Below are positions 23,651 to 35,422 of a stretch of DNA of 64,000 nucleotides, piece by piece. A program made the translations under genes and the position numbers. Positions within the stretch are counted from its first letter, which is position 1. Each line of letters begins with the position of its first letter. The notes beneath the pieces were generated by a model. That model was not told the origin of the DNA and ran no database searches. It was given only the letters and a program-made list of their open reading frames with translations. Where the stretch lies: NCBI GenBank assembly GCA_941918925.1, contig OW799234.1, forward strand, positions 40,950,412 through 41,014,411, in the 5' to 3' direction. This stretch comes from Phyto melanocephala (taxonomy: Eukaryota > Arthropoda > Insecta > Diptera > Rhinophoridae).

Positions 23651-24151
23651 CAATATTGCCCGCAATGTTGAATTTTCGTCAAACGTCGGAATTTATTTTT
23701 TATTAATTTATTTAAAAATGTATATATGTATATACATACATATATATTTATACATGTTTTCTTTATTTATAAATATATATTTCTTAATGTAATTTTTGTA
23801 CCATTTTATATATAGATTTTGCAATTTACTTTCGAAAAACAGGTTTTAGACAACCTTAAATTTGATAATTTTGAGAAAAAGTGCTCTTGTTATTCAAGTG
23901 CGATGTGTTTTTTAATTTCTAAAATATTTTTCATGATTACTAGTCAAGCCCTTTAATATATTTTATACCCACATTGATATGTTATCTGCCGACCTTTCAT
24001 TTCATTTGATACCAATGTAATGGTCAAGGGGATACATTTTTAATTACTATTTGTGGCTCATATTTATTTTCGTACCCCATCTTGAATTCGAATTTTAAAT
24101 AATAAGTCTTAGCTAAAAAATTAGATTTTTGAATTAAATTTTTGAGAGAAT
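23651..24151. other. AT-rich interval before the Gypsy nest
   Basis: No gene recognised. Ends in ACCT (24,152-24,155), the target duplication of the Gypsy element that follows. Confidence 0.5.
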
Positions 24152-24155
24152 ACCT

Positions 24156-24458
24156 TGTAATATAAAGACAGTATTTTGTTTATTATAACAGCCGCTTATG
24201 CGAATGTTTTGTATGAAGGTTCTTTATTAATTCTTTTACAATATGAAATTCTTAAAACTATGAACTTAAGATACACTAATACATGCATATTAAAATGCAA
24301 CGTAAACATTAAATGAATTAAGTAATCGCTGGGAATATGCTGACTCGCATATTCTCAGCGACGGGATTGGCTAATATGGAATTTTTAGCTTCAACATAGT
24401 GTGAAGCTCGTGTTACATACAGAAGGTATAGTAACAACGACTAGTCAAACATACTACA
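24156..24458 (-). repeat. G1 3' LTR
   Basis: Plus strand reads TGTAATATAAAGAC ... CATACTACA, matching 51,813-52,117. A polypurine tract (minus strand AAAAAGGAAGG) abuts it at 24,459. Contains an inverted pair GCTGGGAATATGCTG/ACTCGCATATTCTCAGC near 24,330. Confidence 0.92.
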
Positions 24459-24638
24459 CCTTCCTTTTTCGGAAAAGAATAATCAATACTAGGTTGATTA
24501 TTCTTTTATATAATACAACGATGAAATATACTATTCGTAATAAAAAATTTATTCTAGGTTTAGTGGATAAAAGAAAAGTACCTTTATTTAACAATAAAAG
24601 ATATTAACTGTTAGACAACTTCCCTTTTTTTTCGGTAT

Positions 24639-25756
24639 CTAATTGGGTAATCTTTTGATTCTGTTCTTATGGATAGTAAAAGTTTTACCCTGAGCGTCCA
24701 TTAATGTGACATTGTTAAAAATATCAATTTCCTTTACTATGAAAGGTCCTTTGTAGACCGCATCTAGTTTGTGTCCTGTTTCGTTGCGGACCAGAACAGA
24801 ATCATTAACATAGAGTGTTATAGGATTTGAATTTTCATCGTATTTCTTCTGTCTAAGAAGTTTAGCATTTTCAATAAGACTAGCGGCTCTACGTTGGGCT
24901 ACTTGGAGTCTAAATTTAATTTCCTTTTCGTAAGCATCAACGTTGTAAAGAGGTTCTATCCTATTGGTATTGGTGAAATCTAGCTCCTTTGGAATTTTCC
25001 CGTAGACCAATTCAAATGGACAATATCCGTGAGCTGTAGAAGGAGTCGTATTGTAACAATATACAAAAAATTTTAACCAATTATCCCAATCAGATTTGTC
25101 TGATGAAACATAAGATCTAAATACTCGTTGAATGTTCTGTGAGATCTCTCAACAGTACCGAGTGTCTTATGATGATAAGCAGTAGAGTGTATTTTCTCTA
25201 TCTTCATCAGCTTGCATAGTTCCGTGAGGACTTGGTTCATATATTCAGTACCTTGGTCCGTTAAAATGGTGTTCTTTGGGCCGTACATTAGAATAAAATC
25301 TTTCATAATGAAGAGGTCCTATTGTGTCGATTATTACTCTTTGAAAAGCTTTTAGAGGAGTTGGTGTTAAAACGAGAGACTCCTTGCCTTTAACCGTGGT
25401 TTTGTTGGTTTGGCATTCAAGGCATTTTTTGACGTATCAAGAGATGTCTCTAGTCATGCCTTTCCAATGATATTGAAGTTTTATTTTCTTGATCATACGA
25501 GTTATGCCTGGATGTCCACCAGTAATTGGATCATCATGATATTTTTGCATAATTAGCCGTTTCTCAGAATCAGATGAAACTTTAATAAGTTTCAGTACGA
25601 GCACAATTGTTAATTAGAATCTTGCAAGATTTCATTACATTTACTTTTGAAGATATTAATATCAATCCCTAGGTAAATAAGCATACTGTCATCTAGTGAG
25701 AGTAGCAATGTTGTAAGGCCAATATTATTAGCTATTTTCCCAAGCTTTAATGAGGT
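24639..25756 (-). pseudogene. G1 integrase, broken
   Basis: Minus strand: an HHCC zinc-binding region (HDDPITGGHPGITRMIKK, then KKCLECQ) near 25,540-25,400; first catalytic Asp in IDTIGPL (near 25,340); second Asp in LTDQGTEYMNQVL (25,260); Glu in GTVERSHRTFNEYL (25,165). The C-terminal part 25,010-24,639 ends GKTFTIHKNRIKRLPN. About 40 residues between the first and second Asp are missing, and there is an in-frame stop in the zinc region (DIS*YVKKC). It would insert cDNA copies into host DNA; inactive here. The N-terminal side is cut by the BEL insertion at 25,757. Confidence 0.85.
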
Positions 25757-26140
25757 TGTTCATGTCTGAATGTTGGTTGTTACCCATCACTGAGCGATAG
25801 TGGATACTGAATTACTAAAGATTTTGAGAGCTAAGGGGCGCTGGAGTAATCAGTGTTTATTTTTAATAATATTTTTTACAATCACTTGTACTAAATTTAT
25901 GTATTCATTATTCTAACTAACCTTGGCGGATAAAGTTTAATTTGTTAAATTGCACAAGATCACATTTCTTTTTATATAAAATATTACTTTGCCTGCAATA
26001 AATTAACAAACATTGTTTATTTTGGTTTGTTTACTGGAAAAAATCTACAACCATTGTTTTATTTTTTTATGATAAAAAAGTTGGCGTTTATCGTGGTTTT
26101 GTTGGATAAACTTGAGCACCTCAACCTCTAAAAGAAAACA
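25757..26140 (+). repeat. BEL 5' LTR
   Basis: Begins TGTTCATGTCTGAATG and ends GAAAACA, two bases before the primer site. Matches 33,374-33,747. Confidence 0.88.
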
Positions 26141-26142
26141 TT

Positions 26143-26159
26143 TGGTCCTTCGAACCGGA
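26143..26159 (+). promoter_or_regulatory. BEL tRNA primer-binding site
   Basis: TGGTCCTTCGAACCGGA, two bases after the LTR: the place and TGG start expected for a minus-strand primer site. The tRNA is not assigned. Confidence 0.7.
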
Positions 26160-27201
26160 TTTGGTGTTATTTTAGTATTTTTTCATCGAAGGATTTTTTA
26201 ATAGACAGGTGAATCTACAATTTATAGTGCATTTGATATAATAAAGCTAATTTACACTGTTCAGGTTAGCACCCCTTTTCTCTGATACTGCATTATCAAA
26301 AGTATATGATTTGGCTAATAACCTTTAATACAATATTCGAGTCAGCCTGTGGTTCTTTGCTTTTACAACTCTGATTTTGGCTTATTAGTGCAACTTTGCG
26401 AACAGATTTGTTTGAGATTTAGTTGGTCTGTTAAAAGGTAAACAAAGAATTTAATTTACAAAGGAAAAAAGAAAAACGTTATTTGTGAATAAAAATTAAA
26501 GAATTTAAAAGGAAATCAAGTTTTTAAGGAAAAATTTTAATCGAAATTGTTGGAAAATTAAGAAATATTTTTATATACATATGTACCTACATACATATAT
26601 ATATATATACTGTAAGGAATATCTCGAGTACTTTATTAAATTGCGAAGGTTATCCTGTGCTATTATCCGCTGTAAACGATAGATTGGTCTTCGTAGCATC
26701 ATCGACAAAATCCACTAATACAAATCCTGTGGTTTTTATATTTAACAAACGAACGAACATAAACCAAAGCTTGATAGGTGTGCACGTATGTAGATGTTAA
26801 ACTGTTGGAATTTTGTGAATATTTATGTGCACTTGGTTTTATGCTGTCTTTTGCAACTGTAATTGGATATTACGCAGATGATTTTTGTTGAAAATTGGTG
26901 AGCATTTGTATTTTCTTTTTATATATTTTTATTTATACATGTTTTATACATACGCTAATAAAGCCGCTTGATACTTATGAAATAATTTGAATATTTCTAA
27001 TTCAATATTTATACGATAAATTGTTAACTGAAGTAGTGTTGCCGTAGGACATTGAATTTCTTGGACGATATTTCTTTTTTATTGTGCCAGCATATGCGAT
27101 TTGGTTTTTTATTATTTAGAAGACTTTAAATTGTTAACAGGGGCTTGGTAAGTTCTTAACTAAGTTTTCAGACTATTTTGATTTGTAATTTGTATTTGAG
27201 T
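26160..27201 (+). other. BEL 5' leader
   Basis: About 1 kb without coding sequence. A strong donor-like site CTTGGTAAGT has its GT at 27,148, shortly before the gag ATG; it could pair with the acceptor-like site at 32,170. Confidence 0.6.
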
Positions 27202-28567
27202 ATGAAGTCGGAAAATTTGGCTAGATTCGAAAAATTGGCAGCGTTGATTCTCGAATTCGAGAATGATTTTAATGAAATGCCACAGGAAAGTCGAACATCA
27301 TTTACTATTGACATCCAGAGGGAAGAATTTAAGTCTTTATGGGAGAAAGTAAAAACCGCTTATGAGGCTTTTGCCATTAGTAATACTGTTACTGACTCTG
27401 ATGAGGATTATGAGCAGGCAAAACATTTGTATAAAGAATGTAGGCTAGCCTATATAACTATAGCAGCAGTAATGGGTGAATTGTCGCAAGGTTTTGGTAA
27501 CAAATCTATGATTTCCTCTACTCAATGTGGCTTGGGAACCGTTGGACCATCTGCTACCATAGTTAATCGTAAATCAGGTCATCATGTGCAGCTGCCACCC
27601 TGTACCATGGAGGTTTTTAAAGGTGATTATAGGTCTTGGCCCTCTTTTCGTGATATGTTCACGGCAGTTTATATTAACAGTGATGACTTGTCGGGCGTTG
27701 AAAAACTTTTTTATTTAAGACAATTTACTATTGATGAGGCACTAGAAATTGTGAAAAATTTGCCATTGACGAATCAAGGGTTTCAAAATGCTTGGAGTAA
27801 TTTATCTCAGGCATATGAAAATAATAGGATTTTAGTGAATAGTCAACTAAAAATTTTATTCAACCTTGTTCCTGTTAAGTCTGAGTCTGCTAAGGACATT
27901 AAGAGGTTACAGAGAGATATTAATAACTGTATCTCCGTATTCAATCTACATGAGATAGATATTTCCTCGTGGGAACCAATTTTTGTGTACCTCTGTTCTA
28001 TAAATTTACCAGTACTTAGTTTGTCGTTGTGGGAACAGAGTGTGAAAAATAAGAAGGATATTCCTAAAGTCATTGGAAACAGTATTTGATATAAGGAACA
28101 ATGCTCATGTTAATGTAGAATCAAATACAGATTCTGGTGATGATAGCCGCTCTAAGATACATAAAAATGACAAGTTCAGGTCCAACATTACATCTGGCAA
28201 TTGTGCATCCCCAGCTGGAAAGGTCCGAACTTTTCAGTCTAAAGTAGTGAAAAAATCTTGTTTTCTTTGCGCTAAGGACCATTTATTGAGATTTTGTTCA
28301 GAGTTTTTGGGAATGAGCCCCGAAGAGCGATTTTCGGTTGTAAAGAAATTTAATCTTTGTATCAATTGTTTGAGTGAGGGGCATAAGTTGAATAGTTGCC
28401 GTAGTAAGTTTAGCTGTTCAGCTTGCAAATTGGGTCATAATTCATTGTTGCACAGAAACGTAGATAGATCGCCTTTGGATTCTAGTAGCTACGTTGGCCC
28501 AAGTACCAGTCAAGCGGCCTCGCAAAGTCAAACTGTACAAAATTGCTTTGCGACAAAAAAAAAATAA
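27202..28567 (+). pseudogene. BEL Gag with zinc knuckles
   Basis: ATG at 27,202 (MKSENLARFEKLAALILEF), chosen as the first ATG of the frame. The central region LPPCTMEVFKGDYRSWPSFR and the following helices are the BEL/Pao Gag domain (DUF1759 type). A frameshift near 28,080 moves to the next frame, which ends at 28,567 and holds the nucleic-acid-binding module CFLCAKDHLLRFC ... CINCLSEGHKLNSC ... CSACKLGHNSLLH. It would form the capsid and package the element RNA. The same zinc module recurs in divergent form at 32,175-32,420. Confidence 0.87.
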
Positions 28568-28568
28568 A

Positions 28569-31500
28569 CAAGTTTTATTGGGGACGGCTATGGTGAATAT
28601 TGTTTCTTGAAACGAAATATTTTCGGCAAGGGCGCTTATCGACTCTGGTTCTCAGGCTACTTTCATTTCGGAAAATTTACAGAGAAGACTTAATTTGCCT
28701 GTTAAAGGCATTAATGCTAAGGTGTCGGGGTTAAATGGTGCTCTGGCGGGGTCCGTTCAAAAGCAATGTTTGTTTGTTTTGAGCTCACCTCTAGATCCCA
28801 ATGTTAGGATTAATGTAGAGAGTCTGGTTTTACCCCGACTGACTGGAAAACTACCCATCAACACAATTGATTTTATAGAGTACTCATGTTCGGATTTAAG
28901 ATTAGCAGACCCAAATTTTGCTAAAAGTGGTTAAGTTGATATCTTGATAGGTGGCGATTACTACCCAGAGATTATGCTTAATGGGGTTAAAAAGAATGTT
29001 TTTGGTGGTTTTATGGCTCAAGAAACTTGTTTTGGGTGAATTTTGACTGGCCCAGTTTCTAGTGTGAGTCAAAAGGCCTTGACGACATGCGTGTCGTACT
29101 ATACGGTTGCTAATTTAGGTAAAGAATTAGAGAAATTTTGGGCGCTAGAAGAACCACCACAACATTCTCGGTTGACACCGGAGGACGAATATTGCGAAGA
29201 CCATTTCATGAAGACTGTTAAAAGAAATTCCGAAGGACGTTATATTGTTTCGCTACCTATTAAGCCCCAGTATTTGGAAGATAGAGGTTTAGGTCATTCA
29301 CGTAATAAGGCTTTAAGGCAGTTTTTGCGTAACGAGATGTCGTTAAGTAGAAATCCTGAGTAAAAGTTGGTGTATGATAAAGTTCTGTCAGAGTATGAAG
29401 GGCTCAATCATATGTCCGAAGTCGAATTTGTTGATACGGAATTAATGGGGACTTTTTATTTGCCACTTTTTTTATTTGTGACTTTCGGCGTAAATTGTGC
29501 ATCTTTTCTGGCTATTAGAACGCTTCATCAATTGGCTGAAGATGTGGAAGAGAAATGGCCGCTAGAAGCGAGAATCTTATGGCGCATGATGTATGTGGAT
29601 GATGCTCTTGTGGGAGCGCATGAAGTTTCTTTAGCCATAGAAGCACGCAATCAATTGATTTCAGCTTTGTCATCCGCTAAAATGACTATGAGGAAATGGA
29701 CCTCAAATGACGCGCGTATTCTACGAGATTTACCAGCAAAAGGCCTCTTGAATGAGAAGTTTATGGAGATTACTGATGAAAGTGTGGCAAAAACTTAAGG
29801 TATACGATGGAATGCAAATTGTGATAGGTTCTATTTTGTTACTTCCCAGATTCCTTTAAAGGACGAATTTACAAAACGAGAGGTTTTGTCTACTATAGCA
29901 AAACTTTTCGATCCCGCTGGGGGGTTAGGACCAGTGGTTATCATAGCTAAAATATTAATGCAGCAGATATGGAGCGAGGGAACTGAATGGGACGAGATAA
30001 TTTCGAAAACATCTGGTAATAAATGGGGACAATTTCTTCGTGACTTACCGTCAATAGACGATATTCAAATATCTCGGTGGATTGGGTTCAAACCTACAAG
30101 ATCGCTCGAGGTGCACGGATTTTGTGATGCTTCTGAGAAAGCATATGGCGCTTGTATTTATGTTCGAATCCAGGAAGGGCATAGCGAAATACAATCTCAT
30201 TTAGTGTTGGCCAAGTCAAGGGTAGCCCCTCTTAAAACTGTTTCACTACCTCGGCTTGAACTATGCGGAGCTCTTTTGTTGGCTGAGTTGCTTGATACTG
30301 TCCGGAATGATTTGAGTTTTGACCAGAATCAGACCAAGTTTTTTACGTGGAGTGCTTCGATGATCATTTTACCGTGGCTTCAGAAGTCGCATAGTTCGTG
30401 GGCTACGTTTGTCCCAAATCGATTCGCAAAAATTATAGAGAAAACTGAAAAAGATTGCTGGAGACACGTAGGCTCGAATGATAATCCTGCAGACTTGATT
30501 AGTCGTGGTGTTAGCCCCCGGGACCTCAGGGAAAACAGTCTGTGGTGGAATGGTCCTTCGTGGCTCCAGACCTCTCCTGGTTATTGGCTTACCCCTGTGG
30601 TTAGAGATTTTGATACTACGGAAGAAAAGAAAAGACATGAAGTATTTTTCTCGTATTTTGATTCTTATGAGGATCCTTTGGAGAAATTCTCGTCATACCC
30701 TCGAGCGCTCAGAATGATGGCTTATGTATTTAGGGGAATAAGTCAAATTACAGGACAGAACCAAGTGCCATTCGTTTCATTTGAAATTTTATCGACTGAA
30801 TTGAATTCAGTAAAGGTAAAGTTGATTATTCTTGCTCAGAAATTTCACTTTGCTAACGAGTATCTTAAACTTTCGAGTGGAGAACCACTGGAAGGTGGTA
30901 AAATATTGAATTTAAATCCTTTCTTGGATGAACGAGCCTTGATACGAGTAGGGGGACGTTTGGCAAACGCGTCAAATCTGACTTATAATGAACGGTTTCC
31001 TATTCTGTTACCTTCGAATTGTCATATTGCTAGACTTTTCGTGAAATTTATTCATGACATCACATTGCATGGTGGTAATCAGCTCATGTTGAGGGTGTTG
31101 CGCACAGAATTTTTTATTCCTCGGGCCAGAAACCTTTTTAAGGGACGCTGCAAAATTTTTACTATTCATAGAAGGGTGACTCAAAGTCAAATTATGGCGG
31201 CGCTTCCAACGGCTCGTACATTTATTTCTCGAACTTTTACCACATCTGGTGTGGATTTTGCAGGTCCTTTTGATATTCGGTCTTTAACAGGCCGATCTTG
31301 TGTAATATCGAAGGGATATGTTTGTGTTTTTGTGTGTTTCGCTACAAAAGCGATTCACTTAGAGGCAGTCAGTAGCCTATCTACTCCGGCATTTTTAGCT
31401 GCTTTTGCTCGGTTTATTTCTCGCCGCGGATACCCAAAGGATATGTACTCGGATAATGGAACTAATTTTGTTGGTGCATCGAGGGTTTTAAGAGTGGAGT

Positions 31501-32147
31501 TTCGTGCCTTTCTTCGTGCTACGAATGATGAGGTGATGTCTGCCTATGCACATCAGGGTGTTACCTGGCATTTTAACCCCGCTGGGGCTCCTCATATGGG
31601 AGGTCTGTGGGAAGCAGGGGTTAAAAGCTTTAAACATCATTTTCGTAGAATTGCTGGTGGTTTTAAGTACACGTTTGAGGAATTTTCGACGTTACTGGCC
31701 CGGATAGAGTCCTGTTTAAGTTCACAACCTTTATGCCCACTCACTGATGATCCTGAAAATCTTGATTGTTTGACTCCAGGCCATTTTCTGATCGGGAGCC
31801 CACTCTTGGCACCTCCTGAGGAAGATATTCAGGAAGTTCCGATCTCCATTGTAAACCGTTAGCAGAGAGTAAAAGCTTTAAATCAGCGGCTGTGTGCTAG
31901 ATGGAAGGATGAATATTTGAAGGATTTACAAAAACGAAGTAAGTGGAAATGTGTACAGAAGGACTTGCAAGTTGATGACATGGTAGTTGTTAGAGAAGAC
32001 AATATACCAACGAATAAGTGGCGGTTAGGTCGAGTTAATAAATTACATTTGGGTAAAGATGGCCATGTTAGAGTTGTAGAGTTAAGAACGGCGCGTGGCT
32101 TGATAGTTAGACCGATTGTGAAGCTCGTCGTGCTTCCCACTTATTAG
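28569..32147 (+). pseudogene. BEL Pol: protease, RT, RNase H, integrase
   Basis: One frame throughout, interrupted by in-frame stops near 28,608, 28,932, 29,038, 29,361, 29,796 and 31,861 but no frameshift. Protease: ARALIDSGSQATFIS (28,630-28,675), with LADPNF and LIGGDYYPEIM downstream. RT: only the C-terminal part with MMYVDDALVG (29,590) remains; about 85-90 residues including the first catalytic Asp are deleted at about 29,467. RNase H region: VHGFCDASEKAYGACIYVR (30,110). Integrase: Asp in SGVDFAGPFDI (31,245), Asp in YSDNGTNFVG (31,447), Glu in GGLWEAGVKSFK (31,610). The zinc region before it has lost one Cys (CKIF). C-terminal DUF5641-like end at 31,917-32,147. Confidence 0.9.
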
Positions 32148-32154
32148 ATTTTGT

Positions 32155-32177
32155 TTTACTTTTATTACAGGAGCATG
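32155..32177 (+). promoter_or_regulatory. Splice-acceptor-like site before BEL third ORF
   Basis: A T-rich stretch (TTTTACTTTTATTACAG) ends in AG at 32,169-32,170, five bases before the ATG at 32,175. With the donor-like GGTAAGT at 27,148 it could give a spliced subgenomic mRNA, as used for envelope genes in retroviruses. Only the sequence match is seen. Confidence 0.45.
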
Positions 32178-33156
32178 GTTCATCCGAAAAAATACGCAGA
32201 GGGCAATCGCACTACTCCCAAAATGGTTTGTCGGGTTTGCCTAAAAGACCACCCATTTCGTTTTTGCAGAAAGTTTCGTCGAGTCGGTTATGAGGAAAGA
32301 ATGCGACTGGTTTCAATATATCGTTATTGTGCGGGGTGTTTGGGTCATGATCATACCTGGCGTACTTGTGAGAGTACGGGCAAGTGTAAACGTTGTGGTG
32401 ATATGCACCATACAATGTAAGTGTAAGACCTAGTACGTCGACCCACAAGAGACCCAAACGTCCACACCGAGGCCTCACTTCGTCTACGAGCCGAGAGAGA
32501 AGAGGGCCTAGTTCGCCCGTTGGATCGACCAGGGGCCGATTTCCGCCTGACGGTCATGATAATGAGAGGCCTAGTTCGTCTCAAGCTGTTGTTTTGAGCA
32601 CTTTGAGAGATCATACCAGCAACCGACGGAAACATGTGAAACGCCATACTTATCGCACATATGAAGTCGTTCCCACGTTCCATATAACAGAGACAATTTG
32701 GCTAAAACCGACTGCCATTATCCGCCTGGAGGCAGGAGGTCGATTTGATGACGTGCTAGTGTTGATTGATCCCAGCTCTGAAATTTCAATTATATCTGAG
32801 GAAGTCGTGCGTAGAATTTCAGCCAGAAGAGTACATGCAGGGTGTAGGGAGAGGTGTCTGGTAAAGATTGCTGGTCTTCAGAGCATTAGCGCTGTAGTGG
32901 AAGTTTATGCTGAAGTGAAGCGGGATTTTCTAGAATGGCGCCTACTAAGTCTATTGATACCAGAATTTGTGATGAGTTCCCGGGTTTGCAATTGGCGGAT
33001 CCTAATTTTTATGTGGCTGCTCCAGTTTACGCCTTATTAGGAGGAGATGTATATGGCCGAATTATGAGAAATGGTATAAGCGGTGGTTCATTCGGCAAAC
33101 CGTTAGCCCAGTACACCATCTTCGGATATATAATATCGGGGCCATGTTCTCCTTGA
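32175..33156 (+). pseudogene. BEL third ORF: second zinc-knuckle and retropepsin-like module
   Basis: Three consecutive frames (32,175-32,420; 32,423-32,940; 32,935-33,156) joined by two small frameshifts. N-terminal zinc module CRVCLKDHPFRFC ... CAGCLGHDHTWRTC ... CKRCGDMHH has the same layout as the Gag module at 28,260-28,470. Then a basic, Ser/Pro/Arg-rich linker, then a protease-like domain: VLIDPSSEISIIS aligns with the Pol protease LIDSGSQATFIS; LADPNF, LLGGDVYGRIM and AQYTIFGYIISGP align with LADPNF, LIGGDYYPEIM and AQETCFG.ILTGP. The catalytic DSGS is DPSS, so activity is doubtful. It lies after integrase where an envelope gene would be, but has no signal peptide or membrane segment. 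Confidence 0.75.
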
Positions 33157-33373
33157 TGTGTTTTGTTATTATTATTAGTATTATTATTGTTACTATTATT
33201 TTTTTCTTTTTTCCCTCTTTTGTAGATGACTGATTTTGTTGAATTTGGTATCAGTCACAATCTTGAAATAGTTTTGTGTTAATTTCTAGAAAAGGAATTA
33301 AATTGATTTTTTTGTTTTTTTTATGAATTATAATTATTTCTTGTTTAATTGCTGTACAGCAAGGCGGCCGGAA

Positions 33374-33747
33374 TGTTCATGTCTGAACGTTGGTTGCTAC
33401 CCATCACTGAGCGATAGTGGAGACTGAATTACTAAAGATTTTGAGAGCTAAGGGGCGCTGGAGTAATCAGTGTTTATTTTTAATAATATTTTTTACAATC
33501 ACTTGTACTTAATTTATGTATTCATTATTCTAACTAACCTTGGTGGATAAAGTTGAATTTGTTAAATTGCACAAGATCACATTTCTTTTTATATAAAATA
33601 TTACTTTGCCTGCAATAAATTAACAAACATTGTTTCTTTTGGTTTGTTTACTGGAAAAAATCTACAACCATTGTTTTATTTTTTTTATGATAAAAAAGTT
33701 GGCGTTTATCGTGGTTTTGTTGGATAAACTTGAGCACCTCAACCTCT
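33374..33747 (+). repeat. BEL 3' LTR
   Basis: Matches 25,757-26,130. A purine-rich tract AAGGCGGCCGGAA (33,361-33,373) abuts it. The final ~10 bases are missing where it meets G1 sequence. Confidence 0.85.
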
Positions 33748-34003
33748 TAAACTTAAATTCGGAAAGAACTTGCTTTTCCTTATTTATAATTGCATTATCC
33801 TTAGTAAAATACAATGCTCGTGGGCATTTAAAGCCTCATATACTTTCAAATTTGGTGATTCTGTTAGCGATGAAGAAGTTTTACCCGTACTTGATCCACT
33901 TGTTCTTGCCTGAAGTCTGGTCGTAACCTTCAGTACTGTGTTGACTTCAATATTCTTTATATCCTGAAATTCTATGCGTGACAGCGCGTCTGCCACTGTA
34001 TTT
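33748..34003 (-). pseudogene. G1 Pol fragment: end of RNase H and tether
   Basis: Minus strand: VADALSRIEFQDIKNIEVNT, then TTRLQARTSGSSTG. It lies between the two nested elements. Its 5' side at 34,003 joins in frame with 47,108, after taking out G2 and one ATTT copy. Confidence 0.88.
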
Positions 34004-35386
34004 TGTAATGCACAAGTTTACAGGCTTTTTAAATGTTCAAAAATTTGTTTTGCAATTATCTAAAAGAGAACAAATTTTCTTTTACTAAATATTATTTCTA
34101 AAATTATAAGTACTATTATTAATTAAATTATGTATTATTAGTATTATTAAAATATTATACTCATTATTTTTATTTGTATTATTATTACATATTTAATTAT
34201 GATACTAAACATTTATATCTGCAGTAGATTTACTCACACACACACAACCACTAAACTTTCAATACATGTAGAGATAAAATTTTAAATGTTGCCAAGATTG
34301 ATAGATTCATGTTGTATACCTGTGAAAATATTTAACAATAGCAAATGAGTAAAAGAAATGTTGCTGTTTAAGGATTGTTGCTAAGATAAATTGATCATGT
34401 TGCTTATTGTTAAAATGTTGCAGATTAAATTACTGCTTTGAAACAAAAATTTGTAATAAAAGAAAAGATAGTTTTACAACTTACAATAATCTAATAACTT
34501 TAATAATATTAAACGAGAAAAAAATGTTTTTAAGTAAATAAAAATATACGTGAAAGTCTGTAGCTGTGTTCAGTCATGATATATAATGTCACGGTGGAAG
34601 AATTGCTAGTTTTGACCAATGTTGTTAACTTTTCACGGGCAATTATATGAGTGGAAGTGTTCAAAGTTTTGATTTTAAATCAGGAAATAATTTTTTATTG
34701 CAATTTGTGAAACGAGGTATTGTACAGTCAGGTTCCGGTAACCATCATTCTTTTCTTTTGGTCTTTCAAGAAGTACACAACGACATAGCTCTTAAAAGTT
34801 TAAATAAATCTTATGCACAAATAAGTACATAAAAATATAAGAAAATAATTTTTTTAAATTGATCATTAAGTGGTTTCAATTATACACACCAAGGTAATTA
34901 AAATATTTGTTTACAGTTAAATGAAAAAATTTGAAAGTTTATTAAAATTTATAGTGCTCCACCATTAATTTGTGACCAAAGGAAGTTTTTTTTTGAAATA
35001 TCACCCGTTAAATAAAATTATATTAATCAATCCGCAAATCTATAGAGGTAATTTTTTTTAATAGAAAATCGTTATTTATAACTTATTTACGCGAAATCTT
35101 TATTTTTTTAAATTTTTTTATTAGGAAATCTATCAATTGTTGCAAAATAATTATTACCTCGTGGTGGACTCATTATTTGAGCCACCACTGTGCGTTTTTT
35201 TTAGTTGTCTACTTCTTTACCAAATTATTGCTCTCTTTTTGATCGATAAGCAATAGTTAATTTAGTTGCTCAGACACATGGTTTCGATTGAATAGAAAGG
35301 TACAAAACTCCAAAAGAAGAAAACAAGAAGAAGAAGAAGCAATTAAAATGTGTTAATCAAGTTTTATAACTAAAATAACAAAAACG

Positions 35387-35422
<36 letters not shown>

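Larger units (their letters stand above)
25757..33747 (+). mobile_element. BEL/Pao LTR retrotransposon, nested in G1
   Basis: LTRs at 25,757-26,140 and 33,374-33,747, tRNA primer site at 26,143, then gag, pol and a third ORF. It lies between the RNase H end (33,748-34,003) and the integrase (25,756 downward) of G1. The right LTR lacks its last ~10 bases, and no clean target duplication is visible, so the right junction was probably altered. About eight LTR differences in ~375 bp by eye. Confidence 0.9.
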
